A stretch of 64,000 nt of DNA from Anaerolineaceae bacterium (GTDB lineage Bacteria; Chloroflexota; Anaerolineae; Aggregatilineales; Phototrophicaceae): the NCBI GenBank assembly GCA_020634135.1, contig JACKCG010000001.1:62001-126000 (forward strand), written 5' to 3'. This document shows positions 35,668-44,287 of the stretch, in pieces. The notes under the pieces are model-generated. The model was given only the letters and a program-made list of their open reading frames with translations. It ran no database searches and had not been told where the DNA came from. Made by a program: the position numbers and the translations under genes. Position 1 is the stretch's first letter. Each line of letters begins with the position of its first letter.

Positions 35668-36015
35668 TTAAAGCGGTTTGTCTGTTTGAATTTCAGGCTG
35701 CTGGCCGCGCAGCGCCTTGAAGAGCGCCACGAGGCGGGTATGGATAAGTGGAGAGAGCAGCAGCACCACCACTATCGCTACCGTGCCATACAGGCCAACC
35801 GATGGATTCTCCGCAACTTCCCCCATGTAAATGATTTGCAGGCCAACCAGAGTCGCTATTGCCAGATACAGCACACTGAACCAGCGTGTCTTGCCGAAAA
35901 AATAGCCGATAAACTCCTCGACCAGCATCCAGAGGATTTCCACCAGAATGAACAGGAAAACCCGAACAACCAATTCGACAATAAACTTGCCGACTTCTGA
36001 TAGCAAATCACTCAT
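35668..36015 (-). CDS. Small membrane protein of unknown function
   Basis: This 115-residue protein has three hydrophobic segments at about residues 12-42, 46-65 and 75-95. I do not recognise a family. It starts 30 bases after the CBS-domain gene and stops 69 bases before korA, so the three may form one minus-strand unit. That would give it a possible link to redox or energy metabolism, but nothing in the sequence shows this. Confidence 0.55.
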   Translation of the reverse strand: MSDLLSEVGKFIVELVVRVFLFILVEILWMLVEEFIGYFFGKTRWFSVLYLAIATLVGLQIIYMGEVAENPSVGLYGTVAIVVVLLLSPLIHTRLVALFKALRGQQPEIQTDKPL

Positions 36016-36045
36016 CGCTGTGGCCCACTCTTCTCAATATATGGA

Positions 36046-36519
36046 CTACCCGCCTTCACGGTTCTGCGCGAAGTTCGTTGGGTCGGATGGCAGGTTATAC
36101 ACCGTCCGTGAGAAGTGGTCGGCCAGGAATTTCAGGATGGCATAATAGGTAACACAACCGCGTACCACACCCTTCTCATTGACCACCGGCACATTCCGGT
36201 AGTCGCCCCCTTCCATCAGGCGCAGCGCTTCGGCAGCGGTGGCCTGGGGCAGCAGGCTTTGTGGCTCCGGCGTCATCACTGCCGTCACGGGCTGTTCCCA
36301 GTATTCCGGGGAATTCACCACCCGTTGCAGCACATCGCGGTCTGTCAGTATTCCGACCAGATGCGTGCCTTTGCCGATGACCAGGGCAATGTTCTGATGC
36401 ATGACCTGCATCCGCTCGACAGTCTCGCGCACGCTGGTATCAGTTGTGACCATGCAGAAATCCGTCAAATTCAGGCGGTCAATCGGTTGGGCCAGTAGTT
36501 CGCTGACAATATCAGGCAT
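36046..36519 (-). CDS. CBS-domain pair protein
   Basis: This 157-residue protein has two CBS motifs forming one Bateman module: TDTSVRETVERMQVMHQNIA with HLVGILTDRDVLQRVV, and LLPQATAAEALRLMEGGDY with VPVVNEKGVVRGCVTYYAIL. Such modules bind AMP, ATP or SAM and sense energy state. No effector domain is attached. Confidence 0.85.
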   Translation of the reverse strand: MPDIVSELLAQPIDRLNLTDFCMVTTDTSVRETVERMQVMHQNIALVIGKGTHLVGILTDRDVLQRVVNSPEYWEQPVTAVMTPEPQSLLPQATAAEALRLMEGGDYRNVPVVNEKGVVRGCVTYYAILKFLADHFSRTVYNLPSDPTNFAQNREGG

Positions 36520-36706
36520 ACGATTCCTCTCTTATGGCGTCAAATCCATAACCCGATTGTACCTCATCTTGGCAAGCAATGCGCGTGAGCAAATGTCATT
36601 TATCGTTGACATCTCGGACGGATATATCCGAGTCTGTAGCGCGAACATGTCCCCTATGTTACTTTAGCGGCATATCATGCGTACCCGGTAGACCTGATGG
36701 GCAGAC

Positions 36707-38944
36707 ATGCGGCACAAATTTCTAAAACAACTACTCTGGTGGATGTTTCTCAGCGGCTTGCTTCTGCTTTGCTTTATGGTGCTGATGGCGCTGCCTTATC
36801 CGGTTGGCAATCTGACACTGTTGAGCCTGGGGGCAGCATCGCTCGGCTATCTGAGTATGCCTTACCTGACTCGCAAATCAACAATCGGCACACAAACTGT
36901 ACAAAAGTGGATAAACCGTTATCGGTTGCTGATCGTAGCAGGTGGAACGACAGGTTCTGTTGCGCTCACCATCCTGGGCGCATATCTTCTCCGTCCTGGG
37001 GCCAAAGCCTCTGAGATTGGTCAGGGCGGGTGGGTGCTGTTGGTTGGTTTGATTGCACTCATTGCGGCTGTCTGGTTGATACGCCCGACCCATATCCTCC
37101 CATCTATTCCACACCCGGCTGTTTTCCAACCTGCTGCTCATATCACAAAACATCACTGGGGGTTGTTCGCCGCCGGGCTGGTGCTGCTGATGATCCTGGC
37201 GGAAATCAACGGCAGTTTATTGGATATCCCGGTATTGCAGTCGGTGGACATCAACATTCAGTTTGGCCTGCTGTGTGCCAGCCTGCTGCTGCTGGTTATG
37301 GGGGCGGGCGGTGGGCGATTGGTCTGGCGGCGGCCCATCATCAACTGGCGGCTGACTTTGCCGGTGATTGGGATTACGTTGCTGGCATTGGGGGTGCGCT
37401 TCTGGCACTTGCAGGATTCAGCCCGCGTCCTGATTGATGAAGGCTCTTTCATTTACGCCACCCGGTTAATCGAGTCTAACCCCGATACCGCGCTGCTTTC
37501 GCCTCTTAGCAGTATTGCCGCCTTCCCGTATGTGTATCCCTACCTGATTTTGCACGGCATTAATGTGTTCGGCCACAATTTTATGGGGCTGCGAGCGACC
37601 AGTGCAATCTTAGGGGTGGCCGGGGTGTTGGCGCTCTACTGGTTGGCGAAAACTCTGTTTGACCGTAAAACCGCATTGATCGCGGCACTGCTGCTCGCTG
37701 TTTTCCCGCCGCACATGCACTTCAGCCGCATCGCCATCAGCGAAATCGGCGGGCCGTTGTTTGGCACATTGGGATTGGCTTTTCTTGCACGCGGCATCAA
37801 ACATAATCATAGGCGGGATTATTGTGCGGGTGGCGTGTTACTGGGGCTGACACATTATTTTCATGAAGGGCCGCGCCTGTTCTTTTCTCCGCTGGCGATA
37901 ATCTGGTTAGCTGGCTTGATTGTGCTATGGCGCCCGCGTCTGCCGCTGCGCCGGATTCTGCTGGTCGGACTGCTGCTGGTCATTGTAGCCGCGCCGATCT
38001 ATTACACGCTGATTGGTATGGATCGCCCGTTGTTTGCCCGCATGGTTGCCAACCAATCGGGTTTGTCGGGTGGATACTGGCAGGACCTCTTGCAGCAGCG
38101 GGGCGAACTGCTGAGTGAGCATTTTGAGTATCACATCGTCCCCGCTTTTGCCGTGTATAGTTACTTCCCCGATCCCACGTTGTTTTATGCCGGGCAAACC
38201 GCGCTGATTTTGCCGGTAGTGTTCGTGTTTTTCGTCCTGGGTATGGGCTATGCGCTGTCCCGGTTGCGTGAACCCGGCCCGCTGCTGCTGATCCTGTGGA
38301 TTTTAGCGGCTTCGCTGGGGAACAGTTTGCTGGTCAACAGCGCCAGCTCGCCGCGTTTTGTGCTGGTTTTCCCCGCCCTGGCATTGGCAGTGGCCGTTGG
38401 CGTGCGCTACGTACTGCCGCTATTGCTGCTTAAATGGCCGGAGCAAACCGTCAATCGGGTCACATGGCTGGTCGTCCTGGTGCTGGCGGTCATCCAGGTT
38501 GGCTACTATTTTGGCGAACATCTCCCCGGGTTTGAACGAGAATTTCGCTTAGCGCGTGATGACCCGGATGGCTACGATGCGGCGCTGCGAACAGTGGACT
38601 TTTCGCCTGGAACGGCAGTCTATCTTATCAGCCCCGTAGCAGTCAACCAACTGGAAGTCAACGAACTTATGTTGTTATTACGCCCGGACTTGGTAATTCA
38701 CACGCTGTCGTCGGCGGAATTCACCCCTGCGTATCTGGCCGAGTACGTCCGCTGCGCGCACGATGTTGCTTTTTTCGTACTGCCAGATGACCAACCGGCA
38801 ATAGACCTGATTCATCGCTATTTTTATGTGCGTCTACCGGAATATACCCCCTACACCGATATTCCAGCCGGTGAAGCATTGGCGCTGTACTACGCACCGA
38901 ATATCCCTGGCGTAGATCGCCTCAAAGGGCGGGACTGCTCGTGA
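36707..38944 (+). CDS. Large GT-C membrane glycosyltransferase (GT39/PMT-like)
   Basis: This 745-residue protein has about 14 hydrophobic helices. An N-terminal extension of about five helices precedes the GT39 core. The core has an extracytoplasmic DEGSFIYATRLIE motif (the catalytic acidic site of the PMT/ArnT superfamily), then HNFMGLRATSAILGVAG and FPPHMHFSRIAISEIGGPLFG. A soluble domain of about 130 residues closes the protein. It probably moves a sugar from a lipid carrier to a surface acceptor. The ribosome-binding site is weak. Confidence 0.75.
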   Translation: MRHKFLKQLLWWMFLSGLLLLCFMVLMALPYPVGNLTLLSLGAASLGYLSMPYLTRKSTIGTQTVQKWINRYRLLIVAGGTTGSVALTILGAYLLRPGAKASEIGQGGWVLLVGLIALIAAVWLIRPTHILPSIPHPAVFQPAAHITKHHWGLFAAGLVLLMILAEINGSLLDIPVLQSVDINIQFGLLCASLLLLVMGAGGGRLVWRRPIINWRLTLPVIGITLLALGVRFWHLQDSARVLIDEGSFIYATRLIESNPDTALLSPLSSIAAFPYVYPYLILHGINVFGHNFMGLRATSAILGVAGVLALYWLAKTLFDRKTALIAALLLAVFPPHMHFSRIAISEIGGPLFGTLGLAFLARGIKHNHRRDYCAGGVLLGLTHYFHEGPRLFFSPLAIIWLAGLIVLWRPRLPLRRILLVGLLLVIVAAPIYYTLIGMDRPLFARMVANQSGLSGGYWQDLLQQRGELLSEHFEYHIVPAFAVYSYFPDPTLFYAGQTALILPVVFVFFVLGMGYALSRLREPGPLLLILWILAASLGNSLLVNSASSPRFVLVFPALALAVAVGVRYVLPLLLLKWPEQTVNRVTWLVVLVLAVIQVGYYFGEHLPGFEREFRLARDDPDGYDAALRTVDFSPGTAVYLISPVAVNQLEVNELMLLLRPDLVIHTLSSAEFTPAYLAEYVRCAHDVAFFVLPDDQPAIDLIHRYFYVRLPEYTPYTDIPAGEALALYYAPNIPGVDRLKGRDCS

Positions 38945-39024
38945 GAAAGAGCCGGGTGGGAACAAAACCGCTTGTTTGAGCGTCCTCTCATCAAACCAAT
39001 GATTTGTTTGATGGGAGAGCTATC

Positions 39025-40719
39025 ATGTACAAGCGTACTCTGTTCGGGATTATTGTAGGACTGCTGCTGCTCACGGCGGGGTGCGCCGTCTTCAACCAGT
39101 CCGGCCAACCGTCTTCCTCCCCGACTAATGAAGAAATCCAGGGCCAGGTTTCTGCAACCCAGTCAGTTTTTGCCGCGCCGCGAGAGTCTGCTGCCGATGG
39201 GGTTGTTGGGCAGACTGCGCCAGGTGGCGCGGGACAACCGCCCGTGCCGAATGCGGTGGTTGCCCTGCCGACAGCGACTGCGTTAGGAACGGCAACCGCG
39301 CCGGCTGCGGGTGCCACGCCCTTGCCGCAGACGCAGACTCCGCAGGATATGTTTTTCGAGGATTACGGCGTGAATCCCTTCCTGGATACCGCCGATGACC
39401 ACTTGAGCACCTTTGCGATGGACGTAGACACCGCATCCTATACGCTGACACGCAGCTATCTGGTCAACCACAGCCAGTTGCCCCCGGCGGATGCCATTCG
39501 CCCGGAAGAATTCATCAACTACTTTAAGATGGACTACCCCTCGCCGGAGGGTGCTGATGCCTTCGCTATTCAACTGGATGCCGCCCCCTCGCCATTTGGT
39601 TTTGACGGTCATTACCTGCTGCGAGTCGGTATTCAAGGGCGCTATATTGCGCCGGAAGACCGCACGCCGGCCCTCCTGATCTTTGTAATTGATGTCTCCG
39701 GGAGCATGGATAGGGAAGACCGGTTGGAAACCGTGAAAGACTCACTCGAAATCCTGGTGGGAGAACTGCGTGAAGATGACCGTGTGGGTATCGTGGTCTA
39801 TTCCAACCAGAGCCGCGCCGTGCTGGAGCCGACCCCGGCCAGCGAAAAAGACACGATCCTGGCGGCAGTCAACGCGCTGCAACCGGAAGGCAGTACCAAC
39901 GTTGAAGATGGGCTGCGGCTGGGCTACCAGATGGCGCAGGCCAACAGACGGGAAGGTACGCTGACCCGCGTCATTGTTCTCAGTGATGGCGTAGCGAATG
40001 TGGGCAGCACTGGCCCGGATGCGATCCTTAAGACGGTGCGTGATGGTGTACAGGACGGGATCACCCTCAGCACAATTGGCTTCGGCATGGGCAATTACAA
40101 CGATGTACTGATGGAGCAGCTTGCCAACGATGGCAACGGCAATTACTACTACGTGGATACCCTGCGGGAAGCCCGCCGCGTCTTCATCTATAATCTGACC
40201 GGAACGCTTCAGGTAATCGCCTACGATGCCAAAGTACAGGTGGACTTTAACCCGGAAGTCACTGACCGCTACCGCCTGATCGGCTATGAAAACCGGGCGA
40301 TTGCCGACCAGGATTTCCGCAATGATACGGTGGATGCCGGTGAAGTCGGTGCGGGACACAGCATCACCGCCCTGTATGAACTGGCGCTGGAAGACGGCAC
40401 GCCGGAAGGTGTCGTGGCAACTGCCTATATCCGCTATAAGGATGCCGATACCGGTGAAATCGTGGAGCGCAGCCAGGACATCACGGTAGCCGACCTGCTG
40501 CCAGATATGAATGAAGCCTCGCCGGACTTCCGCCTCCTGGCCGCCGCCGCTGAATTCAGCGAACTGCTTCGTGAGAGCTACTGGGCGCAGGACGGTAACT
40601 ATGTGGATGTCCTGAATCTGGCTGCGCCGCTGGCCGACGAAATGCCCGGTAACGAGGATGTAGCCGAGTTTATCGAACTCATTCGCCTGGCCGGGCGCTA
40701 CGTGGATAGTGGTGGGTAA
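39025..40719 (+). CDS. VWA-domain lipoprotein of the YfbK type
   Basis: This 564-residue protein has a lipoprotein signal with Cys20 in LTAGC, then about 85 residues of low-complexity linker. Next comes the VWA N-terminal domain (FGVNPFLDTADDHLSTFAMDV, DTASYTLTRSYL, IRPEEFINYF) and the von Willebrand A domain with a complete MIDAS motif DVSGS (D223, S225, S227). The C-terminal part matches the DUF3520-type domain of YfbK. It likely binds metal-dependent ligands at the cell surface; the ligand is unknown. GGGAG precedes the ATG at 39025. Confidence 0.85.
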   Translation: MYKRTLFGIIVGLLLLTAGCAVFNQSGQPSSSPTNEEIQGQVSATQSVFAAPRESAADGVVGQTAPGGAGQPPVPNAVVALPTATALGTATAPAAGATPLPQTQTPQDMFFEDYGVNPFLDTADDHLSTFAMDVDTASYTLTRSYLVNHSQLPPADAIRPEEFINYFKMDYPSPEGADAFAIQLDAAPSPFGFDGHYLLRVGIQGRYIAPEDRTPALLIFVIDVSGSMDREDRLETVKDSLEILVGELREDDRVGIVVYSNQSRAVLEPTPASEKDTILAAVNALQPEGSTNVEDGLRLGYQMAQANRREGTLTRVIVLSDGVANVGSTGPDAILKTVRDGVQDGITLSTIGFGMGNYNDVLMEQLANDGNGNYYYVDTLREARRVFIYNLTGTLQVIAYDAKVQVDFNPEVTDRYRLIGYENRAIADQDFRNDTVDAGEVGAGHSITALYELALEDGTPEGVVATAYIRYKDADTGEIVERSQDITVADLLPDMNEASPDFRLLAAAAEFSELLRESYWAQDGNYVDVLNLAAPLADEMPGNEDVAEFIELIRLAGRYVDSGG

Positions 40720-40753
40720 GCCGCGAGCATAACTGACAGGATAGACTATTATC

Positions 40754-40785
40754 AAAGGGCACGAGGATTATCCCCGTGTCCTTTT
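40754..40785 (+). terminator. Terminator after the VWA gene
   Basis: A 13-position stem with one mismatch and one wobble (40754-40766 with 40772-40784) and the loop ATTAT, ending in TTTT. Confidence 0.75.
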
Positions 40786-40859
40786 GGTCTCAGCACCCTA
40801 TATGTTTCTGCGCTTTTTCTGCGTTACAATTTTTATAAACACGCGGATGGAGCGCAATC

Positions 40860-42188
40860 ATGTGTGACACGATAATTGCAACCGGATCGGCGACCAGAGA
40901 TGGTGTGCCTATTTTCGGCAAGAACTCTGATCGGGAGCCGAACGAGGCCCATTTTTTGCAGATGATTCCATCTTCGCAGCATCCACCTGGGAGCGCCATA
41001 TCATGTACCTATGTCTCGATTCCCCAGGTCGAAAGAACGAATGCCGTTCTGCTGGCAAAACCCTTCTGGATTTGGGGTGCGGAGATGGGGGCGAATGAAC
41101 ACGGCGTCGTCATCGGCAATGAGGCAGTGTTCACCAAAGTGCCTTATGAGAAACAGGGCGGCCTCATCGGTATGGACTTCCTGCGGTTGGCGCTTGAGCG
41201 GGCATCCACCGCTGCTGAGGCGCTGGCGGTTATCACTACGCTCCTGGAAACCTACGGCCAGGGCGGTAACTGCGGCTTTCACAAAAAGTTCTACTATCAT
41301 AACAGCTTTATCCTTGCTGACCCCCACGATGCCTGGGTGCTGGAAACCGCCGGAAAGCAGTGGGCCGCCATCCAGGTGAAGGGCGTGCGCACGATCTCGA
41401 ATGGGATCACGATTGGGAACGAATGGGATATGGCCTCGGCAGATCTGGTGACCTACGCCGTTGATCAGGGTTGGTGCAAGGGGCGCGATGACTTCCACTT
41501 TGGCCGGTGCTATTCGGATTTCATCTACACCCGATTGAGCGCCTGCAATGATCGCCAGTGCCGCACGACGGATTTACTTCAGGCGCAGTCCGGGCGGATC
41601 ACCGTATCGGATGTGATTGCCGCCCTGCGCGATCACGGTGACAACCGCGAATACCCGCTCCAGGGGGTGACCGGAGCACAGGTGTGTATGCACGCCGGTT
41701 TTGGCCCGGTGCGTGGCAGCCAGACAACCGGCTCAATGGTATCCTGTTTGCGCCCGGATAACGCCCTGCACTTCCTGACCGGCACTGCTGCTCCGTGTAC
41801 CAGTATCTTCAAACCAGTATGGATGGATGCCAGTTTGCCGGATACCGGCCCGGAGCCAGATGGCACTTATGATGCGCAGACTCTTTTCTGGCGGCACGAA
41901 GTGTTACATCGGGCGACGCTGCGAGATTATCCGGCAATGTCACGCCTCTACCAGGCTGAACGCGACGCACTTGAAGCCGGGTTTGTGTCTGGGGCGCTTA
42001 TGCTCCAGGGTGGGACACGTGCAGAACGGGATGCATTCGCCGCGCAGTGCTTTTCCCAGGCTGCCGCCGCTGAAGAGGAATGGACTCATCGTGTGATAGC
42101 CAACCATACTGGCAATCGAAATGGCTGGTTGTATAATTATGCGTGGCGGGCGCTCAACCAACAGGCGCGGTTGGAAAACGCTTTATAG
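40860..42188 (+). CDS. Secernin-like peptidase C69 family protein
   Basis: This 442-residue protein begins MCDT, so Cys2 would become the N-terminal nucleophile after Met removal, as in the Ntn-hydrolase peptidase family C69 and secernins. PIFGKNSDREPNEAH, ANEHGVVIGNEAVFTK, GMDFLRLALERASTAAEAL and SFILADPHDAWVLETAGKQWA match the family. It is likely a cytoplasmic dipeptidase. No partner genes stand out nearby. Confidence 0.85.
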   Translation: MCDTIIATGSATRDGVPIFGKNSDREPNEAHFLQMIPSSQHPPGSAISCTYVSIPQVERTNAVLLAKPFWIWGAEMGANEHGVVIGNEAVFTKVPYEKQGGLIGMDFLRLALERASTAAEALAVITTLLETYGQGGNCGFHKKFYYHNSFILADPHDAWVLETAGKQWAAIQVKGVRTISNGITIGNEWDMASADLVTYAVDQGWCKGRDDFHFGRCYSDFIYTRLSACNDRQCRTTDLLQAQSGRITVSDVIAALRDHGDNREYPLQGVTGAQVCMHAGFGPVRGSQTTGSMVSCLRPDNALHFLTGTAAPCTSIFKPVWMDASLPDTGPEPDGTYDAQTLFWRHEVLHRATLRDYPAMSRLYQAERDALEAGFVSGALMLQGGTRAERDAFAAQCFSQAAAAEEEWTHRVIANHTGNRNGWLYNYAWRALNQQARLENAL

Positions 42189-42335
42189 CCTCGCTCACAC
42201 GCTGCGAATTGCATTAAAAGATGTTATGGAATGGGGATTGTGACATAAGTCGTGTAAAATATACCCATTTGCCAGTGTCATCAGACGCAGTACTCCCGGT
42301 AAAGTAAATAGGATTGGAATGATACATCTTAGAAC

Positions 42336-42408
42336 TTGCGCAGTTGCCTGGGCGGCCAGTGGGATTTAGCCCATTGTTCTACAGGAAAATGCATCTCAGA
42401 CTGCGCAA
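42336..42408 (+). ncRNA. Structured 5' leader element upstream of citrate synthase (candidate)
   Basis: A perfect 9-bp closing stem TTGCGCAGT (42336-42344) with ACTGCGCAA (42400-42408) encloses smaller helices: GCC/GGC around 42346-42356 and AGTGGG/CCCATT around 42359-42376. The whole is 73 bases, followed 78 bases later by the gltA start. It is not a tRNA, as no T-arm or anticodon arm fits. A short frame ATG CAT CTC (MHLRLRKS) begins inside it with AGGA upstream, so a uORF is also possible. No ligand or known class is recognised. A possible promoter TTGTGA-16-TATACC lies near 42238-42265. Confidence 0.35.
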
Positions 42409-42486
42409 ATCCTAACCTTGGTTGTATCTTTTTAGCCACTAACGTGGTTCAGGCATTCTAAGTTTTCTACGGAGAAGATTGATATT

Positions 42487-43761
42487 ATGGATAACGCGAA
42501 ACTTATATTGAACGGTCAGGAATACGAGTTCCCCACTTTCGCTGGCAGTGAAGGCGAAGTCGGCATTGATTTTGCTGCACTGCGTTCGCAGACGAAGGCC
42601 ATTTCGTATGATCCTGGGTATGGCAACACAGGTTCCTGTTCCAGCGCCATTACCTTCATCAATGGTGAAAAAGGCATCCTGCGTTACCGGGGGTACCCGA
42701 TTGAGCAAGTCGCGGAAAATGCCTCGTTTGTTGAAGTATGCTACCTGCTGATTTACGGTGATCTGCCGAACCGCGAGCAGTTGGAAAGCTTCCAGCATGA
42801 CCTGACATATCACACCATGATCCATGAGGATATGAAGAAGTTCTTTGAGGGCTTCCCGCCGTCTGCTCACCCCATGGCTATCCTGGCTTCGATGGTGATC
42901 TCCCTCTCTGCCTATTATCCTGGCGCGAATGACCCTGAGAATATTGACCTCAATATTGTTCGCCTGCTCGCCAAGATTAAGACCCTGGCCGCGTTCGCCT
43001 ACAAGAAGTCCATCGGCCAGCCCTACGTCTATCCACGTAATGACCTGAGCTACACCGCCGACTTCATGCACATGATGTTTGCTGTCCCGGCAGAACCGTA
43101 TCAGGTGCCGGACGTGTTGGAACGGGCGCTGAACCTGCTGCTGATCCTGCACGCTGACCACGAACAGAATTGCAGTACCTCGACGGTTCGTATGGTGGGT
43201 AGCAGCCAGGCTGACCTCTTCGCCTCGATTGGCGCTGGTATCTGTGCGCTCTGGGGTCCCCTGCATGGCGGCGCGAACCAGCAGGTAATCCAGATGCTGG
43301 AGATGATTCAGGCCGACGGTGGTGACTACCAGAAATACATCAATATGGCAAAGGACAAGGACTCCGGTTTCCGCCTGTTCGGTTTCGGTCACCGCGTCTA
43401 CAAGAACTTTGACCCGCGCGCCCGCATTCTCAAGCAGTCTGCTGACGAAGTGCTGGGTGCATTGGGCGTGAAGGACCCGCTGTTGGCGATTGCTAAGAAC
43501 CTGGAAGAAATCACGCTCAAGGACGAGTATTTCGTTGAACGTAAGCTGTATCCGAACGTGGACTTCTACAGCGGCATTATCTACCGGGCAATGGGCATCC
43601 CCACCGATATGTTCACCGTGCTGTTTGCCCTGGGGCGTCTGCCGGGCTGGATCGCGCAGTGGAAGGAAATGCGCGATGATCCCAAGACCCGTATCAATCG
43701 CCCGCGCCAGATTTACACCGGCGCGACCGAACGCTCGTTTGTTCCGCTGAACAAGCGTTAA
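42487..43761 (+). CDS. gltA: Citrate synthase
   Basis: This 424-residue enzyme condenses oxaloacetate with acetyl-CoA in the TCA cycle. The catalytic residues lie in the usual places: the first His in LHADHEQNCSTSTVRMVGSS, the second in LWGPLHGGANQ, and the Asp in VDFYSGIIY. FGFGHRVYKNFDPRA binds citrate. The N-terminus (LILNGQEYEFPTFAGSEGEV) is that of the longer bacterial, NADH-sensitive-type enzymes. The ATG has GGAGAAG upstream. It also supplies 2-oxoglutarate, the substrate of homocitrate synthase in the AAA lysine pathway. Confidence 0.95.
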   Translation: MDNAKLILNGQEYEFPTFAGSEGEVGIDFAALRSQTKAISYDPGYGNTGSCSSAITFINGEKGILRYRGYPIEQVAENASFVEVCYLLIYGDLPNREQLESFQHDLTYHTMIHEDMKKFFEGFPPSAHPMAILASMVISLSAYYPGANDPENIDLNIVRLLAKIKTLAAFAYKKSIGQPYVYPRNDLSYTADFMHMMFAVPAEPYQVPDVLERALNLLLILHADHEQNCSTSTVRMVGSSQADLFASIGAGICALWGPLHGGANQQVIQMLEMIQADGGDYQKYINMAKDKDSGFRLFGFGHRVYKNFDPRARILKQSADEVLGALGVKDPLLAIAKNLEEITLKDEYFVERKLYPNVDFYSGIIYRAMGIPTDMFTVLFALGRLPGWIAQWKEMRDDPKTRINRPRQIYTGATERSFVPLNKR

Positions 43762-43788
43762 TCACTTCAGCCGTTTTCCGGCAACGAA

Positions 43789-43829
43789 TCCGCCTGTCTG
43801 CAAGACCCTGTAGACAGGCGGACTTTTCG
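43789..43829 (+). terminator. Terminator of gltA
   Basis: An 11-bp perfect stem, TCCGCCTGTCT with AGACAGGCGGA (43789-43799 / 43812-43822), followed by CTTTTCG. Confidence 0.75.
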
Positions 43830-43842
43830 TTATGGTCGGGTG

Positions 43843-43871
43843 TTTACGTCTGGCACGCTTCGTGCTATACT
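43843..43871 (+). promoter_or_regulatory. Promoter of tRNA-Gly
   Basis: TTTACG (43843-43848), 17-base spacer, TATACT (43866-43871), about 50 bases before the tRNA. Confidence 0.5.
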
Positions 43872-43920
43872 GTGGGGCAGTGGGGTGGCTGTATGGTTGC
43901 CCTGTTTTCTAAGTGAAGAT

Positions 43921-43991
43921 GCGGGTATGGTGTAGTGGTAGCACATGACCCTTCCAAGGTCCTAGGACGGGTTCGAGTCCCGTTACCCGCT
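43921..43991 (+). tRNA. tRNA-Gly (anticodon TCC)
   Basis: A 71-base cloverleaf: acceptor GCGGGTA with TACCCGC, D-arm with TAGTGGTA, anticodon loop CTTCCAA giving TCC, and T-arm GGGTTCGAGTCCC. The discriminator base is T and CCA is not encoded. It has its own promoter and terminator and lies between gltA and the aspartokinase leader. Confidence 0.95.
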
Positions 43992-44003
43992 CATGTTTTG
44001 CCG

Positions 44004-44026
44004 AGGAGCTTCGCGCTCCTTTTTTG
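44004..44026 (+). terminator. Terminator of tRNA-Gly
   Basis: AGGAGC (44004-44009) pairs with GCTCCT (44015-44020), followed by a run of T to 44025. Confidence 0.8.
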
Positions 44027-44063
44027 TTTGGACTTCAGCATGAATCTTCCCGCAAACATCTGC

Positions 44064-44092
44064 TTGACAGAATGACTTAAACAGGCTATTCT
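44064..44092 (+). promoter_or_regulatory. Promoter of the aspartokinase leader
   Basis: A consensus -35 TTGACA (44064-44069), exactly 17 bases, and TATTCT (44087-44092). Transcription would start near 44099 and produce a leader of about 190 bases before the aspartokinase ATG. Confidence 0.75.
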
Positions 44093-44123
44093 TCCCCGCA
44101 GTGCTTTAGGAGTGTGAACAGCC

Positions 44124-44210
44124 ATGCGGCGCAATCGTTATACCATGACCATGACTATGGGTATGACTACTTCCCATCGAATGATGCGGGGGAACTGCTG
44201 CTTGCGCTGA
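44124..44210 (+). CDS. Thr/Met-rich leader peptide of aspartokinase (proposed)
   Basis: This 28-codon frame has AGGAG upstream of the ATG at 44124. Residues 7-16 read TMTMTMGMTT: five Thr and four Met codons in ten; two more Met codons follow at 20-21. There is no Lys codon. It stops at 44210, 19 bases before a strong terminator, and aspartokinase follows. The design parallels the E. coli thr operon leader. GCGGGGG (44186-44192), just after the Thr/Met run, could pair with CCCCCACGC (44245-44253) in the terminator with one bulged A. That would be a possible antiterminator, weaker than the one in the lysine leader. Confidence 0.7.
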   Translation: MRRNRYTMTMTMGMTTSHRMMRGNCCLR

Positions 44211-44229
44211 GGTCATAACCGAACGATGC

Positions 44230-44264
44230 AAAGAGCGTGTGGAACCCCCACGCGCTCTTTTTTT
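44230..44264 (+). terminator. Attenuator terminator before aspartokinase
   Basis: A 13-bp stem with one G-T pair, AAAGAGCGTGTGG (44230-44242) with CCACGCGCTCTTT (44248-44260), followed by seven T (44258-44264). It stands between the leader peptide and the aspartokinase ribosome-binding site, so it must be read through for expression. Confidence 0.85.
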
Positions 44265-44287
44265 GTGCTTATTTCAGGAGCGAGAAC

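Noticed and set aside
39742..40755. A 337-codon minus-strand frame opposite the VWA lipoprotein
   Set aside because: The plus strand carries the VWA MIDAS motif and lipobox; the antisense frame has no family features.
42336..42408. A tRNA-like gene of 73 bases before gltA
   Set aside because: The 9-bp closing stem and length suggest it, but no T-arm GTTCRANNC, no anticodon arm and no D-arm fit; kept only as a possible leader structure.
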